From JAYWIG01 sp043789035 (GTDB taxonomy: Bacteria; Pseudomonadota; Gammaproteobacteria; Burkholderiales; Burkholderiaceae_E), in contig JAYWIG010000301.1 of NCBI GenBank assembly GCA_043789035.1, forward strand, positions 1 to 30,911: 30,911 nt of DNA. Reading direction: 5' to 3'. The notes beneath the pieces were generated by a model. That model was not told the origin of the DNA and did not search any database. It was given only the letters and a program-made list of their open reading frames with translations. Shown piece after piece: positions 1 through 9,399 of the stretch. Numbering within the stretch: the stretch's first letter is position 1; each line of letters opens with the position of its first letter. A program made the position numbers and the translations under genes.

Positions 1-59
1 CTTGGCTGGCAGCAACCCTAGAACGTTTGCACAGCTCAGGGGTTTACATCGAACTGTAA
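1..59 (+). CDS. Possible C-terminal end of an unidentified protein (partial)
   Basis: Reading from the left edge on the plus strand, a frame beginning at base 3 stays open for 18 codons and ends with TAA at 57-59. The predicted tail ends in SSGVYIEL and has ordinary protein composition. It would converge on gspF, whose stop codon begins at base 60. Eighteen open codons are not statistically meaningful, so this is only a plausible gene end. I do not recognise the family. Confidence 0.25.
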   Translation, partial: WLAATLERLHSSGVYIEL

Positions 60-1265
60 TTACTTAACTAGCTGGTTCAATTCAATAATCGGCAACATAA
101 CCGCTAATACGATGACCAGAACAATTAAGCCCATTGTAAGAATGAGTAAGGGTTCTAAGATGGTGGTGAGTGCTACGGCCCTTCTTTCGGTTTCACCGGC
201 TAGAGTAGCGGCAGTACGCTCCAACATTTCGCTTAGGTTTCCGGTAGCCTCGCCACTGGCGATCATGTGGACCACCATGGGTGGAAATTGCCCACCTGCG
301 GCCAATGCGCGTGACAGCGGAGTACCTTCGCGAACCCTAGATATGGCATCGGCCACATTAAATTTCAAGGCGTCGTTTGTTAAAGTCTGTCCGCCAGCTT
401 CTAGTGCTTTAATCAAAGGTACGCCGCTACTTGTCAGAATGGCCAGCGTCGAGGCAAAGCGAGCAGTGTTCACACCTCGAATTAAGCGCCCAAACAATGG
501 CAGGCGTAAAGCCTTCTTATGCCAGGCAAGCCGTATGGTGGGCGATTTAAGTAGCGACACAACGGTAAAAATACCCATCACCGCAATCAGTACGAGCAGC
601 CACCACCAAGCGCGTAAAAAGTTCGATACCGCGATCAACGCGACCGTCAAAAAAGGCAGTTGTTGCTTTGTGCTCGAGAACACATTAATCACTTGCGGCA
701 CCACATAGGTGAGCAAAGCGATAATCACAATCGCTGCTACCAAGGTAACAATTGCCGGGTAAACAAACGCCAGTGATATTTTTTGGCTTAAAGCGGTGCG
801 CGATTCGATATAGTCGGCCAAGCGGCCTACCACCTTGGCTAAATCGCCCGATTGTTCACCGGCAGAAATGAGCGAACGATATACCTCAGGAAAATCTCTT
901 GGGTATTTTGCTAAGCCTTGCGAAAACGTTTGCCCCGAAACAATTTCACTTCGAACGGCAGCAAAGCGGTCTCGAACTAAAGGCCGTTCGGCTTGTTCCA
1001 CGACAACCGCTAGAGCTTGTTCAAGTGGTAAACGCGCCATCAACAAACTGGAAAGTTGGCGGGTAGCTTCAGCTAGCTCTGACGAGCTGACCTTACCACC
1101 CAATGCAGGGCCTGAACCAACCTGCCCCGTTACCGCTTCGACATCAAGTGCAGTGAGGCCACGTTCACGAAGAATCGAGCGTGCGTGTTTGGCAGAGTCA
1201 GCATCAAGAACGCCTTTTTGGGTTTTGCCGCTGGCTGCAGCCGCTTCGAATTTAAACGCTGGCAT
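60..1265 (-). CDS. gspF: Type II secretion inner-membrane platform protein GspF
   Basis: A 401-residue protein of the usual GspF/PilC length. GspF is the polytopic inner-membrane platform protein that links the GspE ATPase to pseudopilus assembly. Two homologous cytoplasmic T2SSF domains are visible (about residues 70-195 and 270-395). Three hydrophobic segments follow the family pattern: near 165-195, near 215-240, and a C-terminal one containing ILEPLLILTMGLIVLVIVLA. The ATG is at 1263-1265, 20 bases after the gspE stop, so translation is probably operon-coupled. It is the last gene of the gsp operon in this direction. No terminator hairpin is obvious in the 59 bases beyond it. Identity is firm. 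Confidence 0.96.
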   Translation of the reverse strand: MPAFKFEAAAASGKTQKGVLDADSAKHARSILRERGLTALDVEAVTGQVGSGPALGGKVSSSELAEATRQLSSLLMARLPLEQALAVVVEQAERPLVRDRFAAVRSEIVSGQTFSQGLAKYPRDFPEVYRSLISAGEQSGDLAKVVGRLADYIESRTALSQKISLAFVYPAIVTLVAAIVIIALLTYVVPQVINVFSSTKQQLPFLTVALIAVSNFLRAWWWLLVLIAVMGIFTVVSLLKSPTIRLAWHKKALRLPLFGRLIRGVNTARFASTLAILTSSGVPLIKALEAGGQTLTNDALKFNVADAISRVREGTPLSRALAAGGQFPPMVVHMIASGEATGNLSEMLERTAATLAGETERRAVALTTILEPLLILTMGLIVLVIVLAVMLPIIELNQLVK

Positions 1266-1285
1266 GGTGGGGCTGACCTAGCTTA

Positions 1286-2725
1286 CTAATCGCGAGTAAC
1301 GCGAATAACTTCTTCAATCGAAGTTACGCCGCTTTGCACCCAGCGAGTACCATCGTCACGCATGCTCACCATGCCAGTTGACAACGCCATTGTGCGAATT
1401 TCAGACTCTGCCGCACCCTTATGAATAAGCGCGCGAATTTGATCGTTAATCGACAGCAACTCGTACACGCCCGTGCGACCCTGAAAACCGCTACGGTTAC
1501 AGCTCAAACAGCCCACGGCACGCCAGGCTTTCGTCACAGGGTCTGGCTGCCTACATTGGGCGCAAAGCTTGCGCACGAGGCGCTGTGCAGCCACACCAAG
1601 CAAACTCGATGACAATAAGAACGGCTCAACACCCATATCAATCAGACGCGTAATCGCAGAGACTGAATCGTTAGTGTGCAGGGTTGCTAAAACCAAGTGG
1701 CCTGTTAATGAGGCCTGTACCGCGATTTGCGCGGTTTCTAAATCGCGAATCTCACCGATCATGATGACGTCAGGGTCTTGCCGAAGAATCGAACGCAAGG
1801 CCTTGCTAAACGTCATATCGATCTTGGCATTTACCTGTGTTTGGCTCACACCGTCGAGGTCGTATTCGATAGGGTCTTCAACCGTCAGAATATTGGTGGT
1901 TGCCGCATCTAAACGGCCAAGCGCCGAGTACAAAGTGGTGGTTTTACCAGAGCCGGTCGGGCCCGTGACCAAGACGATACCGTGCGGCTGATTGATGAGC
2001 CTATCAAAGCCTTGCAAGGTCGAAGGTGCAAAACCAAGCTTTGCTAAATCCAATCTGCCCGCTTCTTTATCTAGCAAACGCAATACAGCGCGTTCACCAT
2101 GGCCGGTTGGTAAAGTCGATACGCGAACGTCCAAAGGTTTACCACCGATGCGCAAAGCAATACGACCATCTTGCGGCAAACGTTTTTCAGCAATATCAAG
2201 TTGTGCCAAAATTTTGATGCGTGAAATCAAGGCGGCATGCAACTCGCGGCGAGGTCGTACAACATCGCGCAAGGTGCCATCGACGCGAAAGCGAACTACC
2301 GAATAGCCTTCGTAAGGTTCGATATGAATATCAGAAGCACCGTCGCGAGACGCTTGCGTAAGCAAGGCATTGATCATGCGAATGATCGGCGCGTCGTCCT
2401 CGGTCTCTAAGAGGTCTTCAATTTTTGGAATGTCTTGCATTAAACGAGACAAATCTAAATCGCTCTCAACTTCATCGACCACAGAAGCCGCACTACCCTC
2501 TTGCTGGGAATAGGCCCGCGAAATGGCACCGGCTAATTCAGCTTCGGGTTTCTTAATCGTAACAATACGATACGGCAAATTGCGAGTTAACTCGGCAAGT
2601 GCGCCAGGCGTAGTTCTATCACCTATCCACACTTCAATGGCATCACCACTTTGGCCAGTGACAAGCACACTATGCGAGCGTGCAAAACCGTAAGGTACAA
2701 AGCGTGAGGGGGACACTGCTGCCAT
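1286..2725 (-). CDS. gspE: Type II secretion assembly ATPase GspE
   Basis: The cytoplasmic hexameric ATPase that powers pseudopilus extension. The family motifs appear in order: Walker A GPTGSGKTTT, Asp box EDPIEY, Walker B DPDVIMIGEIRD, and His box ATLHTN. A C-terminal zinc-binding tetracysteine motif (CAQC, then CLSC) follows, and its two halves are only 14 residues apart, shorter than the roughly 29 in well-known GspE proteins. The start is uncertain. The ATG at 2723-2725 gives 479 residues, while an in-frame TTG at 2732-2734 would add three. Neither has a convincing Shine-Dalgarno sequence, so coupling to gspD (stop at 2744-2746) is likely. The N-terminal region, expected to dock on GspL, is present. 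Confidence 0.96.
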   Translation of the reverse strand: MAAVSPSRFVPYGFARSHSVLVTGQSGDAIEVWIGDRTTPGALAELTRNLPYRIVTIKKPEAELAGAISRAYSQQEGSAASVVDEVESDLDLSRLMQDIPKIEDLLETEDDAPIIRMINALLTQASRDGASDIHIEPYEGYSVVRFRVDGTLRDVVRPRRELHAALISRIKILAQLDIAEKRLPQDGRIALRIGGKPLDVRVSTLPTGHGERAVLRLLDKEAGRLDLAKLGFAPSTLQGFDRLINQPHGIVLVTGPTGSGKTTTLYSALGRLDAATTNILTVEDPIEYDLDGVSQTQVNAKIDMTFSKALRSILRQDPDVIMIGEIRDLETAQIAVQASLTGHLVLATLHTNDSVSAITRLIDMGVEPFLLSSSLLGVAAQRLVRKLCAQCRQPDPVTKAWRAVGCLSCNRSGFQGRTGVYELLSINDQIRALIHKGAAESEIRTMALSTGMVSMRDDGTRWVQSGVTSIEEVIRVTRD

Positions 2726-2743
2726 GACTACCAAGCGCTTCGC

Positions 2744-5062
2744 TTAACGACTGTTGCTCTTAGGCACTTCACGCATTCCCTCAGGAACCGGAATAGGTAC
2801 GATGACTTCATTAGGCGCAGTTTGAATGACGCCCTTGGCCCTATCCATTTCTCGACGCTTCAATGCATCACTCACATCTGGTGCCAAACTTGGCGGTACC
2901 GATGGAGGAATTCGTGAAGGGTCAGTCCCTGCTGGATAAGTACCATCAGGGTTTGGCTTAGGCGGCAACGCTGGCATTTGCTTAGAAGGAAAATCCGGTA
3001 ACAACCAATGCTTTGGCAAGGTTGCATCACCTCTTAGCTGCTGAATGTATTCATAGCGGTCTGCAGTAATGCCGTAAGCAGTATCAGGCGTACGAACAAC
3101 CACAGGCCGCAAAAAGACGAGCAAATTGGTTTTTACTTTCTTGCGCGCTTCATACCGGAAGAGCTGGCCAATGATCGGTATTGAACCTAAGCCGGGCACT
3201 GCTTGTGAACTGTTTTCTTCGCGCTCTTCGATCAAACCGCCTAAAACAACCACTTGCCCATCATCCACAAGTACGTTCGACTCGATGGCACGGCGCTTCG
3301 TGATTAGGCCTGCTGCCAAGCTACGATCTTCGACGCTAGACACTTCTTGAAAAATTTGTAGCTTTACGGTACCACCCTCAGACACCTGCGGCTTTACTCG
3401 CAAGGTTGTACCAACGTCTTTTCGCTCGATGGTTTGAAATGGGTTTGCTGCAGCACCGCCACTACCTGGCGTTGTAAACTGCCCAGTTACGAAAGGCACG
3501 TTTTGACCGATGATGATGCGGGCTTCTTCGTTGTCCAAAGTAAGCAGGTTCGGTGTTGCTAGAACGTTACCGTTTGCGGTTGTTTCCAGTGCTTTTGCAA
3601 GGGTACCAAGGTTATACAAAGTAGTTGCAACACCACCAATCGTCACGGTAGATGTACCGCGTAAAAGGCCGATGTTAAATCCTTGGCCAACCCCTGTGGG
3701 ATTGGCGCTCGCACTAAGAATATTGCTACCACCGCTCGACAAATTCGTACCACCGAACACTTGACGGCCACCAGCACCCACATTGCCGAACTGCCATTGC
3801 ACACCCATTTCGGCGGCTTTTTCTGCGCTGACTTCGACGATGAGTGATTCAATAAATACTTGAGCGCGACGAGCATCAAGCTTATCGATGACGGCGCGAA
3901 GGTTGCGATAGATGGGTTCGGGCGCAGTAATGATGAGCGAGTTAGTTGCAGTATCGGCGGCTATCACTGCACCACCGGCATTGATCGTTACCGATTGCGG
4001 TGACGTTGACTGTTGCAGTGGTGTGGTTGCACCGGCGCTACCTTGCTGAGCATTCGGATTTTGTGGGGTCAGTTGTGAGGCTGGCGAGTTAGCTGCTCCA
4101 GCTGCACCATCACCGGTGCCGGAGAGAACTCCTCGAAGCACTTGCGCTAAGCGAACGGCTTCTGCATTGCGTAAATACACAACGTTGATATTACCCGGCT
4201 GAGAACTCGGTACATCCAAACGAGAAATCAAACTCTTAGCCAAATTGATTTTTGCCGGGCTAGCCGCCCGAATCATGATGGAGTTAATTCTAAGGTCAGC
4301 CAATACGGTTGCACGCTGGCCAGGGTCGATCTGAGCACCAGCACCTGCCCTCAATGTATCGTCAAGCATTCGAGCAACTGATAAAGCAATATCTGTTGCC
4401 AACGCGTGCTTAACAGGTACGACTTCAACTTCATTGGTCGACGGGCTATCTAAAGTGGAGATAATTCGTGCCATACGCTGCAAGTTAGCCGCGTAATCGG
4501 TGATCACTAAAGAGTTATTGCTGGGGTAAGCAGTAATCGTATTGTTCGGCGAAATGAGTGGCCGCAAGATCGGCACAATGTTGCTGGCAGATTCATAGTT
4601 CAACCTAAAAATCTGCGTCACGATTTGATCGCTGTTGTTATCGCTGCCGCGCCCCGCCGTAACTGGGCCGGGTTGCAACTTGGCATCTGCTTCAGGCACA
4701 ACTTTTGAGACGCCACCATTTTCAACAATAGCAAAATTTTGCAAACGCAAAGCCGATTGCAACAAGTTATAAGCCTGCGCTTTGGTAACTGCACGCGGTG
4801 TTTCGAGGTTTATCTTGCCGCGCACTCTAGGGTCGATAATGAAAGTGCGGTTAAGGTAATGGCCAAACGCGCCGATCACAGTATCAATCTCAGCATCTTT
4901 AAAATTTAATGTCACATTGTCACTAGATTGGGCAATTGCAATATTCGGTAACAACACCGGCACCGTTGTAGCTCCGAATACGCAGGCGGCAGTGAGCGAC
5001 GATACAAGCTTGTTCAACTGTATCCCAACTTTCTTGCTACTTATAAAACCCAATCCAAACAT
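2744..5062 (-). CDS. gspD: Type II secretion outer-membrane secretin GspD
   Basis: A 772-residue secretin that forms the outer-membrane channel. The N-terminus carries a signal peptide ending near AIAQ (about residue 45). N0 follows (starting near VTLNFKDAEID), then N1-N3 repeats. A low-complexity Gly/Ala/Ser/Gln-rich loop lies in the N3 region. The conserved secretin core contains VPGLGSIPIIGQLF and ends near VKTNLLVFLRPVVV. A proline-rich tail follows, possibly a pilotin-contact or disordered segment. The ATG at 5060-5062 shares one base with the gspN stop (TGATG). An in-frame TTG directly before it could lengthen the protein by one residue. No lipobox is present, so a separate pilotin outside the window is possible. 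Confidence 0.96.
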   Translation of the reverse strand: MFGLGFISSKKVGIQLNKLVSSLTAACVFGATTVPVLLPNIAIAQSSDNVTLNFKDAEIDTVIGAFGHYLNRTFIIDPRVRGKINLETPRAVTKAQAYNLLQSALRLQNFAIVENGGVSKVVPEADAKLQPGPVTAGRGSDNNSDQIVTQIFRLNYESASNIVPILRPLISPNNTITAYPSNNSLVITDYAANLQRMARIISTLDSPSTNEVEVVPVKHALATDIALSVARMLDDTLRAGAGAQIDPGQRATVLADLRINSIMIRAASPAKINLAKSLISRLDVPSSQPGNINVVYLRNAEAVRLAQVLRGVLSGTGDGAAGAANSPASQLTPQNPNAQQGSAGATTPLQQSTSPQSVTINAGGAVIAADTATNSLIITAPEPIYRNLRAVIDKLDARRAQVFIESLIVEVSAEKAAEMGVQWQFGNVGAGGRQVFGGTNLSSGGSNILSASANPTGVGQGFNIGLLRGTSTVTIGGVATTLYNLGTLAKALETTANGNVLATPNLLTLDNEEARIIIGQNVPFVTGQFTTPGSGGAAANPFQTIERKDVGTTLRVKPQVSEGGTVKLQIFQEVSSVEDRSLAAGLITKRRAIESNVLVDDGQVVVLGGLIEEREENSSQAVPGLGSIPIIGQLFRYEARKKVKTNLLVFLRPVVVRTPDTAYGITADRYEYIQQLRGDATLPKHWLLPDFPSKQMPALPPKPNPDGTYPAGTDPSRIPPSVPPSLAPDVSDALKRREMDRAKGVIQTAPNEVIVPIPVPEGMREVPKSNSR

Positions 5063-5868
5063 CAAGCACCAATCCTGATAATCGTCTTCTCGCCTTCGCG
5101 CCTACCCATTAAACTCAACAGTGTTTGAAGCTTTACCTTGGCGGTTTCATCGGCCAACGCTTCGATACTTAATCGTAGGCCCTGACGAGCATTCCATACA
5201 CCGTTGCCCGTCAAACTTAAAGGACCTTGTGTTGTTAGCAGCTTTACATCTGCACTCGAACCGGCCCCAACCACGTCAACCTTATAACTGCCCAAAGGCC
5301 TTACTGAGGTTAGCGCTGATGCTATGTCTTTCAACTCAACTACGGCTTTGCCAGTGAACTGACCTTGTCGTAGCGTCATATTATCCCATTGAACGTCAAG
5401 CGAGGCCTGTGGTTTAAAGGTATTCCAAGGCGAACCCATACGGCTTAAGTCAACCGTCGGTAAAACCAGACGACTTGCTGAAATTTTAAGCTCGCTCAGG
5501 CCGCCTTCTAGCTTGATTGGCGTTATCAAGCCAGCTCCGCTTAACTGCGCATTGACTCGGCCTATAAAAAGAGGCAACCCTGCTATTGTCCACTCAAAGG
5601 TGCCTGGCAGAACCAAACCTGTAACCGTGTAGGACGAAGCTTCCGCCGCAACATCAGCCAAAACAATCCGGCCACTTCCCCGCCAAACGGTACCTTGCGT
5701 GTCAGCCAAACGTAAACGACCTTGGGTTGCTTGGTTTACACCAAGGTCGACCAAACTCGCCGGAGCACTCAACACCATCACAGCTAAGGCGGAAAAGATT
5801 GCACAGACTACTACAAATGTAAACGCCCCTGCGCCGAGTTTTTGTGGCTTGAGCTGTTTTAGTTTCAT
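5062..5868 (-). CDS. gspN: Type II secretion protein GspN
   Basis: A 268-residue GspN-family protein, an accessory inner-membrane/periplasmic component present in only some type II systems. One N-terminal hydrophobic segment (about residues 15-36, FVVVCAIFSALAVMVLSAP) anchors it. The rest is a beta-rich periplasmic region with the family's TVWRGSGRIVLAD signature near residue 62. The ATG at 5866-5868 overlaps the gspM stop by one base (TGATG), and its own stop overlaps the gspD start in the same way. The position between gspM and gspD supports the assignment. Its precise role in secretion is not well defined in any organism. Confidence 0.9.
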   Translation of the reverse strand: MKLKQLKPQKLGAGAFTFVVVCAIFSALAVMVLSAPASLVDLGVNQATQGRLRLADTQGTVWRGSGRIVLADVAAEASSYTVTGLVLPGTFEWTIAGLPLFIGRVNAQLSGAGLITPIKLEGGLSELKISASRLVLPTVDLSRMGSPWNTFKPQASLDVQWDNMTLRQGQFTGKAVVELKDIASALTSVRPLGSYKVDVVGAGSSADVKLLTTQGPLSLTGNGVWNARQGLRLSIEALADETAKVKLQTLLSLMGRREGEKTIIRIGA

Positions 5869-6458
5869 CAGTTTGAGGTACCGTTCGCACTACCTGGGCG
5901 CTTTGAAACTTCAAACACTACTTTTCCACTCGCTAAACCATCAGCGCCTTCTTTAGTCATTGCCACATCAACCACTCGCATCCGAGTTTCACGCACGGCA
6001 GAGTCGAGCCACAAAAGCCATTGATTAAAGCCAACCGCTTTAAAACGAGCTTCGATTAAATCTCCAGTTTGGGTTACTTGAGTGAGTTGGCCTTTCAGCC
6101 CCGAAGCAGCAACCGATTGCTCTATGAGGCCTTTCAACGCATTTGGGTTATCCAGCCCAGTCGGTACAGAAGTAAGCCTTCTTGCTTCACTGCCCAAACT
6201 TTCAACCTGCCCCAGCTGATTACGCAATGTGGGTAGTTCTTCGAGTAGTTTTTTGCGGCCAAGAAATGCTGGTTCGAACAGCAAAAAATACACAATCGAT
6301 ATCGCTACGACGAAAACCCCAAAGCCCAGCATTCTGCGTTCGCGAGGCGCAAGCGTCTCCCATTTTTTAGCCAAAGCTTCAACCCGCTCGTTCCAAGCCG
6401 CCGCTAAGCCACCTACCGGCTTCACATCACTCATCGCGTTGTTTAAACTATTGTTCAT
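5868..6458 (-). CDS. gspM: Type II secretion inner-membrane protein GspM
   Basis: A 196-residue bitopic protein of normal GspM length. A short cytoplasmic N-terminus is followed by one transmembrane helix (about residues 43-65, MLGFGVFVVAISIVYFLLF). The periplasmic domain begins with a helical stretch and ends in a ferredoxin-like fold containing the recognisable FNQWLLWLDSAVRE segment. GspM pairs with GspL in the platform that holds GspE. The start ATG overlaps the gspL stop by four bases (ATGA), which implies translational coupling. Sequence conservation of GspM is low in general, so context contributes much of the confidence. Confidence 0.92.
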   Translation of the reverse strand: MNNSLNNAMSDVKPVGGLAAAWNERVEALAKKWETLAPRERRMLGFGVFVVAISIVYFLLFEPAFLGRKKLLEELPTLRNQLGQVESLGSEARRLTSVPTGLDNPNALKGLIEQSVAASGLKGQLTQVTQTGDLIEARFKAVGFNQWLLWLDSAVRETRMRVVDVAMTKEGADGLASGKVVFEVSKRPGSANGTSN

Positions 6459-7768
6459 AGCTGAGCAGACACAATCAACACGTTGTCATTCTCGAATTCA
6501 AACTTCAGCCCAAACCGAGCAGCCGAAGCAGAGACTAGCTCTCGATTGCTGCGGTTGTCCATTAACCCCGGCACAAACTTCACGCGTAATTTTGCAGTGC
6601 GATAATCCAAAGTCTGAATTGCTTCTGAAGCGCGCACAGGCGTACTGCTAGAAGCAGCCACACTTTGCAAAGGTGCCACAGTGGCGAGCGCACTCGATAA
6701 CTTCGAGGCGAGTGGCACAAAATCATCTGGCCCAGCTTGCCCAGCTTGCACTCTTAAAGTTGCGACATTACGTTGCATCTGTAGCAAAGGGTCAACCACC
6801 ACTTGTGTTTGGGGAAACGCTTGCCGAAAACGACGCTCTGCTTCCGCTTTCAAGCGAGTTTTCTCTTGGTTCAATTGCCCCCAATGCAGGTTCAAACCCA
6901 ACAAAAAGCAAGCGGTGGCGGCACCCAACACTAAGGCGGGTACTTTCCAGGCTTTCCAATTAAAGCCCCCGAAAAAACGGCTACTTCGCGAACCAGAGCG
7001 CTCAGACGCAAAATCAATCGTATAGTTATCGATAACTGGAATTGGCAAACTTGCAATAGTGGCGCGAAGCTGGGTTTGCTGCAGCACGTCAGTCGCCGGG
7101 CTATGCCAATCATCGTTTTCGATATACATAGCAACATGCGGGCTGTTAGCGCCAGTCGCTTGGCGAGCTGCCAACAAAGCACTTCGGAGCGCCTCAGTTT
7201 TAAACTCATCCTGCTCACCCGCGCCCCAACCGAAACCTGCCAACTGATCGGTACGTAGCGCTAAACCGTTGTGATAACACGCGACAGCCCAAGTTGTACC
7301 CGAGGACGACTTCGCCTCATCTGGCATTGGCAAAACTAATTGCGCCGGCACGACGGCATCGATTGTGACGCCTTTTCTTTCCAAGCTGGTGGTTACCAAA
7401 TCAAGCCAAGCACGATCAACTACACCCACCATAGAATCAGCACTGTCGGCAAATCTAGGGCCTAAAACCAGCGCGCAAGAACTTACATCTTGTAGCAATA
7501 AATCTTCAACTGCATTAGGTATAGCCTTAGCTAATTTGGCACCGGTGAGCGAAGGCAACGCCGCACGTAGCAAAGTTACATCTCTGGCATCCAGAATTAA
7601 AACAGCGGATTTCACACCATCGAGCGCATCGAGGCTGCTTCGATAGTAGCGGGCATTGCCACCGGCCACTGCCATCACAATCAGACTTACCTCGGACGCG
7701 AACGCCCTTTCCCCAACATTTCGAGGAGGTAACCAGATAAAAATTTGTTTAGACTTGTTCTTTGCCAT
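6455..7768 (-). CDS. gspL: Type II secretion platform protein GspL
   Basis: A 437-residue GspL. The first ~265 residues form the cytoplasmic actin-like (ASKHA) region that binds GspE. A single transmembrane helix lies near residues 273-294 (VPALVLGAATACFLLGLNL). The periplasmic part holds a ferredoxin-like domain at the end (KLRVKFVPG ... FEFENDNVLIVSAQL). The ATG at 7766-7768 follows the gspK stop (7787-7789) with a 18-base gap. This is one of the larger gaps inside the operon, and no strong Shine-Dalgarno sequence is visible. Partner gene gspM follows with an ATGA overlap. Confidence 0.94.
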   Translation of the reverse strand: MAKNKSKQIFIWLPPRNVGERAFASEVSLIVMAVAGGNARYYRSSLDALDGVKSAVLILDARDVTLLRAALPSLTGAKLAKAIPNAVEDLLLQDVSSCALVLGPRFADSADSMVGVVDRAWLDLVTTSLERKGVTIDAVVPAQLVLPMPDEAKSSSGTTWAVACYHNGLALRTDQLAGFGWGAGEQDEFKTEALRSALLAARQATGANSPHVAMYIENDDWHSPATDVLQQTQLRATIASLPIPVIDNYTIDFASERSGSRSSRFFGGFNWKAWKVPALVLGAATACFLLGLNLHWGQLNQEKTRLKAEAERRFRQAFPQTQVVVDPLLQMQRNVATLRVQAGQAGPDDFVPLASKLSSALATVAPLQSVAASSSTPVRASEAIQTLDYRTAKLRVKFVPGLMDNRSNRELVSASAARFGLKFEFENDNVLIVSAQL

Positions 7769-7786
7769 AGTGATTAACTTAGGATG

Positions 7787-8743
7787 TTACAGGCGTCTTT
7801 GCCAAACAACATCCACTTGCCTCGCCGATAATCGATAGAGCAACGTTTCTGTACTAGCCTCTACTCTATCGAACTTCAAAATACCTTTTACTAAGAAGTG
7901 TGCGGTCTTTACATCCAACATAGTAGTCGGTAAGGTAGTGCTATTACCCATGGCAGTACCAGCGGCAGCTAAATCACGATAAAAGGTACGTTCTCGATTA
8001 CTAACGAAGCGTCTGGCCGAAGCCAAGTCTAAATCGGGTATCACAGCGGCAAGTGTTTCAGCAGGCGCTGTGTTGATATTTACCGTGGTTAATCTGGGTA
8101 AAAATATAACGAATGGGTCCAGCGTACGAATCACATCAGCGTTAAAACCTTTTACCGTTTTAAGATCATCGACAGTGAGCAAGGCCGGTGTAGTAGCTGC
8201 AGTCGTTTCGTTATTTTGCGTGATTGGCATCGATGTTAACTGCCGTGCAAGTAGATTCTGCGCTAACACTAATGGTTGACCGGTAAGCTGCAAAAGTTTC
8301 TCAAAAGCCTTATAGTGTTCTGGGCTTTGCGCTCCCTTGTCGTTCACCAAATTATTCAAATTCAACTTGGCTTGCGCATCCTCCATACCTCCGGAAAGTC
8401 GCGCTGAATTTCGCGCACCACCATCACCATTGCTTTTAATGCTTGCTCCAGCAGTCACTGTTTCATCAAGCACGGTATCAGCTACCGGCACAGCCCACAC
8501 CTCCTGCAAATGATCAACGGCCGCGGTTTGCGGGTTTTGCGCATCAGCTCGCAAAATGACCCGCGACCAATCCAGCACGGCTCTTTCCACCCAACGGGTT
8601 TGTTGCAAGGTAAGGCGGTTTTCAATCGAACGAATGGCAATGGTTTCGCGATAGTAAAGGCTGCTTACAATCGCAGTCGCCAGCATCACGATCAGCATAA
8701 CCGCCACTATCGCCACGCCCTGTTGCGAGTGACGATTGACCAT
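7787..8743 (-). CDS. gspK: Type II secretion minor pseudopilin GspK
   Basis: A 318-residue pseudopilin that caps the pseudopilus tip with GspI and GspJ. The start chosen is the ATG at 8741-8743, which shares one base with the gspJ stop (TGATG). It gives a short basic leader before QGVAIVAVMLIV. A longer in-frame open stretch upstream lies inside gspJ and is not used. As expected for GspK, the glutamate normally found at mature position 5 is absent. The insert domain carries the family signatures DAQAKLNLNNL and VNINTAPAETLAA (helix-hairpin-helix-like). Length is normal. Cleavage by a prepilin peptidase encoded elsewhere is required. Confidence 0.94.
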   Translation of the reverse strand: MVNRHSQQGVAIVAVMLIVMLATAIVSSLYYRETIAIRSIENRLTLQQTRWVERAVLDWSRVILRADAQNPQTAAVDHLQEVWAVPVADTVLDETVTAGASIKSNGDGGARNSARLSGGMEDAQAKLNLNNLVNDKGAQSPEHYKAFEKLLQLTGQPLVLAQNLLARQLTSMPITQNNETTAATTPALLTVDDLKTVKGFNADVIRTLDPFVIFLPRLTTVNINTAPAETLAAVIPDLDLASARRFVSNRERTFYRDLAAAGTAMGNSTTLPTTMLDVKTAHFLVKGILKFDRVEASTETLLYRLSARQVDVVWQRRL

Positions 8744-9399
8744 CAATCTCGCACCCCAAATACCCGCACAATGGTTTGATCGGTTTGAGTTTGATTGCCG
8801 ATACGCTTTAACGTTACCTCCACACCTAGGGCGGCAGTTTTTGGCGCTCCGGGTTGCGCAGCTTGAACGGGAGAGGCCCAAGTTTTACCGTCTACCCAGC
8901 CAATCCCGGGAACAAAAACCCGCCAAGCTGCGGATTCAACCTTCTCAAACAACGGCTGCCAAGTCATCGACTCGAACCTGTCGTTGAGTTTCGTCGTGGC
9001 GGGGTCTGGCAATACCCAGCGGCTAAAACCTCGCTCGAAAACGCCATCACGTACGCGATATGAAACTTGCTGCACCTGCCCTGGTGCGATCTGAGCACCG
9101 TCTCTGAGCAAACTCAATGCAATGCGATTATTAGCCGAATCGGAGCTGGCGAAATCGATCGTGTTGGCGGTTAACTTCATTTGCTTCGTCATCCAACTAC
9201 GCCGCAAATCATCTTCCATCTGGGCAAAGCCACTGGACATTCCCTTTAGGTCATCGCTCTGAGTAACCAACCAATCACGCGAACGCAAAACACCGTCAAG
9301 CCCACGCCAACACATAATTGAAATGACTGCCATCAATGAAACAGCAATCAGCAATTCGATGAGTGTAAAGCCGTGGTGGTTGGTTCGCATTGGACGCAT
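8743..9399 (-). CDS. gspJ: Type II secretion minor pseudopilin GspJ
   Basis: A 218-residue minor pseudopilin with a type IV-like leader: MRPMRTNHHG, then FTLIELLIAVSLMAV with Glu at mature position 5. The C-terminal part is the GspJ-type domain, with QMEDDLRRS soon after the helix and a Trp-rich WQPLFEKVESAAW segment. The ATG at 9397-9399 overlaps the gspI stop by one base. A GTG immediately upstream is in frame but less likely. GspJ forms the tip complex with GspI and GspK, which are encoded on either side of it. Confidence 0.93.
   Translation of the reverse strand: MRPMRTNHHGFTLIELLIAVSLMAVISIMCWRGLDGVLRSRDWLVTQSDDLKGMSSGFAQMEDDLRRSWMTKQMKLTANTIDFASSDSANNRIALSLLRDGAQIAPGQVQQVSYRVRDGVFERGFSRWVLPDPATTKLNDRFESMTWQPLFEKVESAAWRVFVPGIGWVDGKTWASPVQAAQPGAPKTAALGVEVTLKRIGNQTQTDQTIVRVFGVRD

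Noticed and set aside
112..708. 198-codon open frame antisense to gspF
   Set aside because: It lies wholly within gspF on the opposite strand, with no ribosome-binding site or recognisable domain. It is a shadow of gspF codon usage.
8744..8881. N-terminal extension of gspK
   Set aside because: The extra 46 residues lie inside gspJ in another frame and would place a long hydrophilic stretch before the prepilin leader. The TGATG overlap start is far better.
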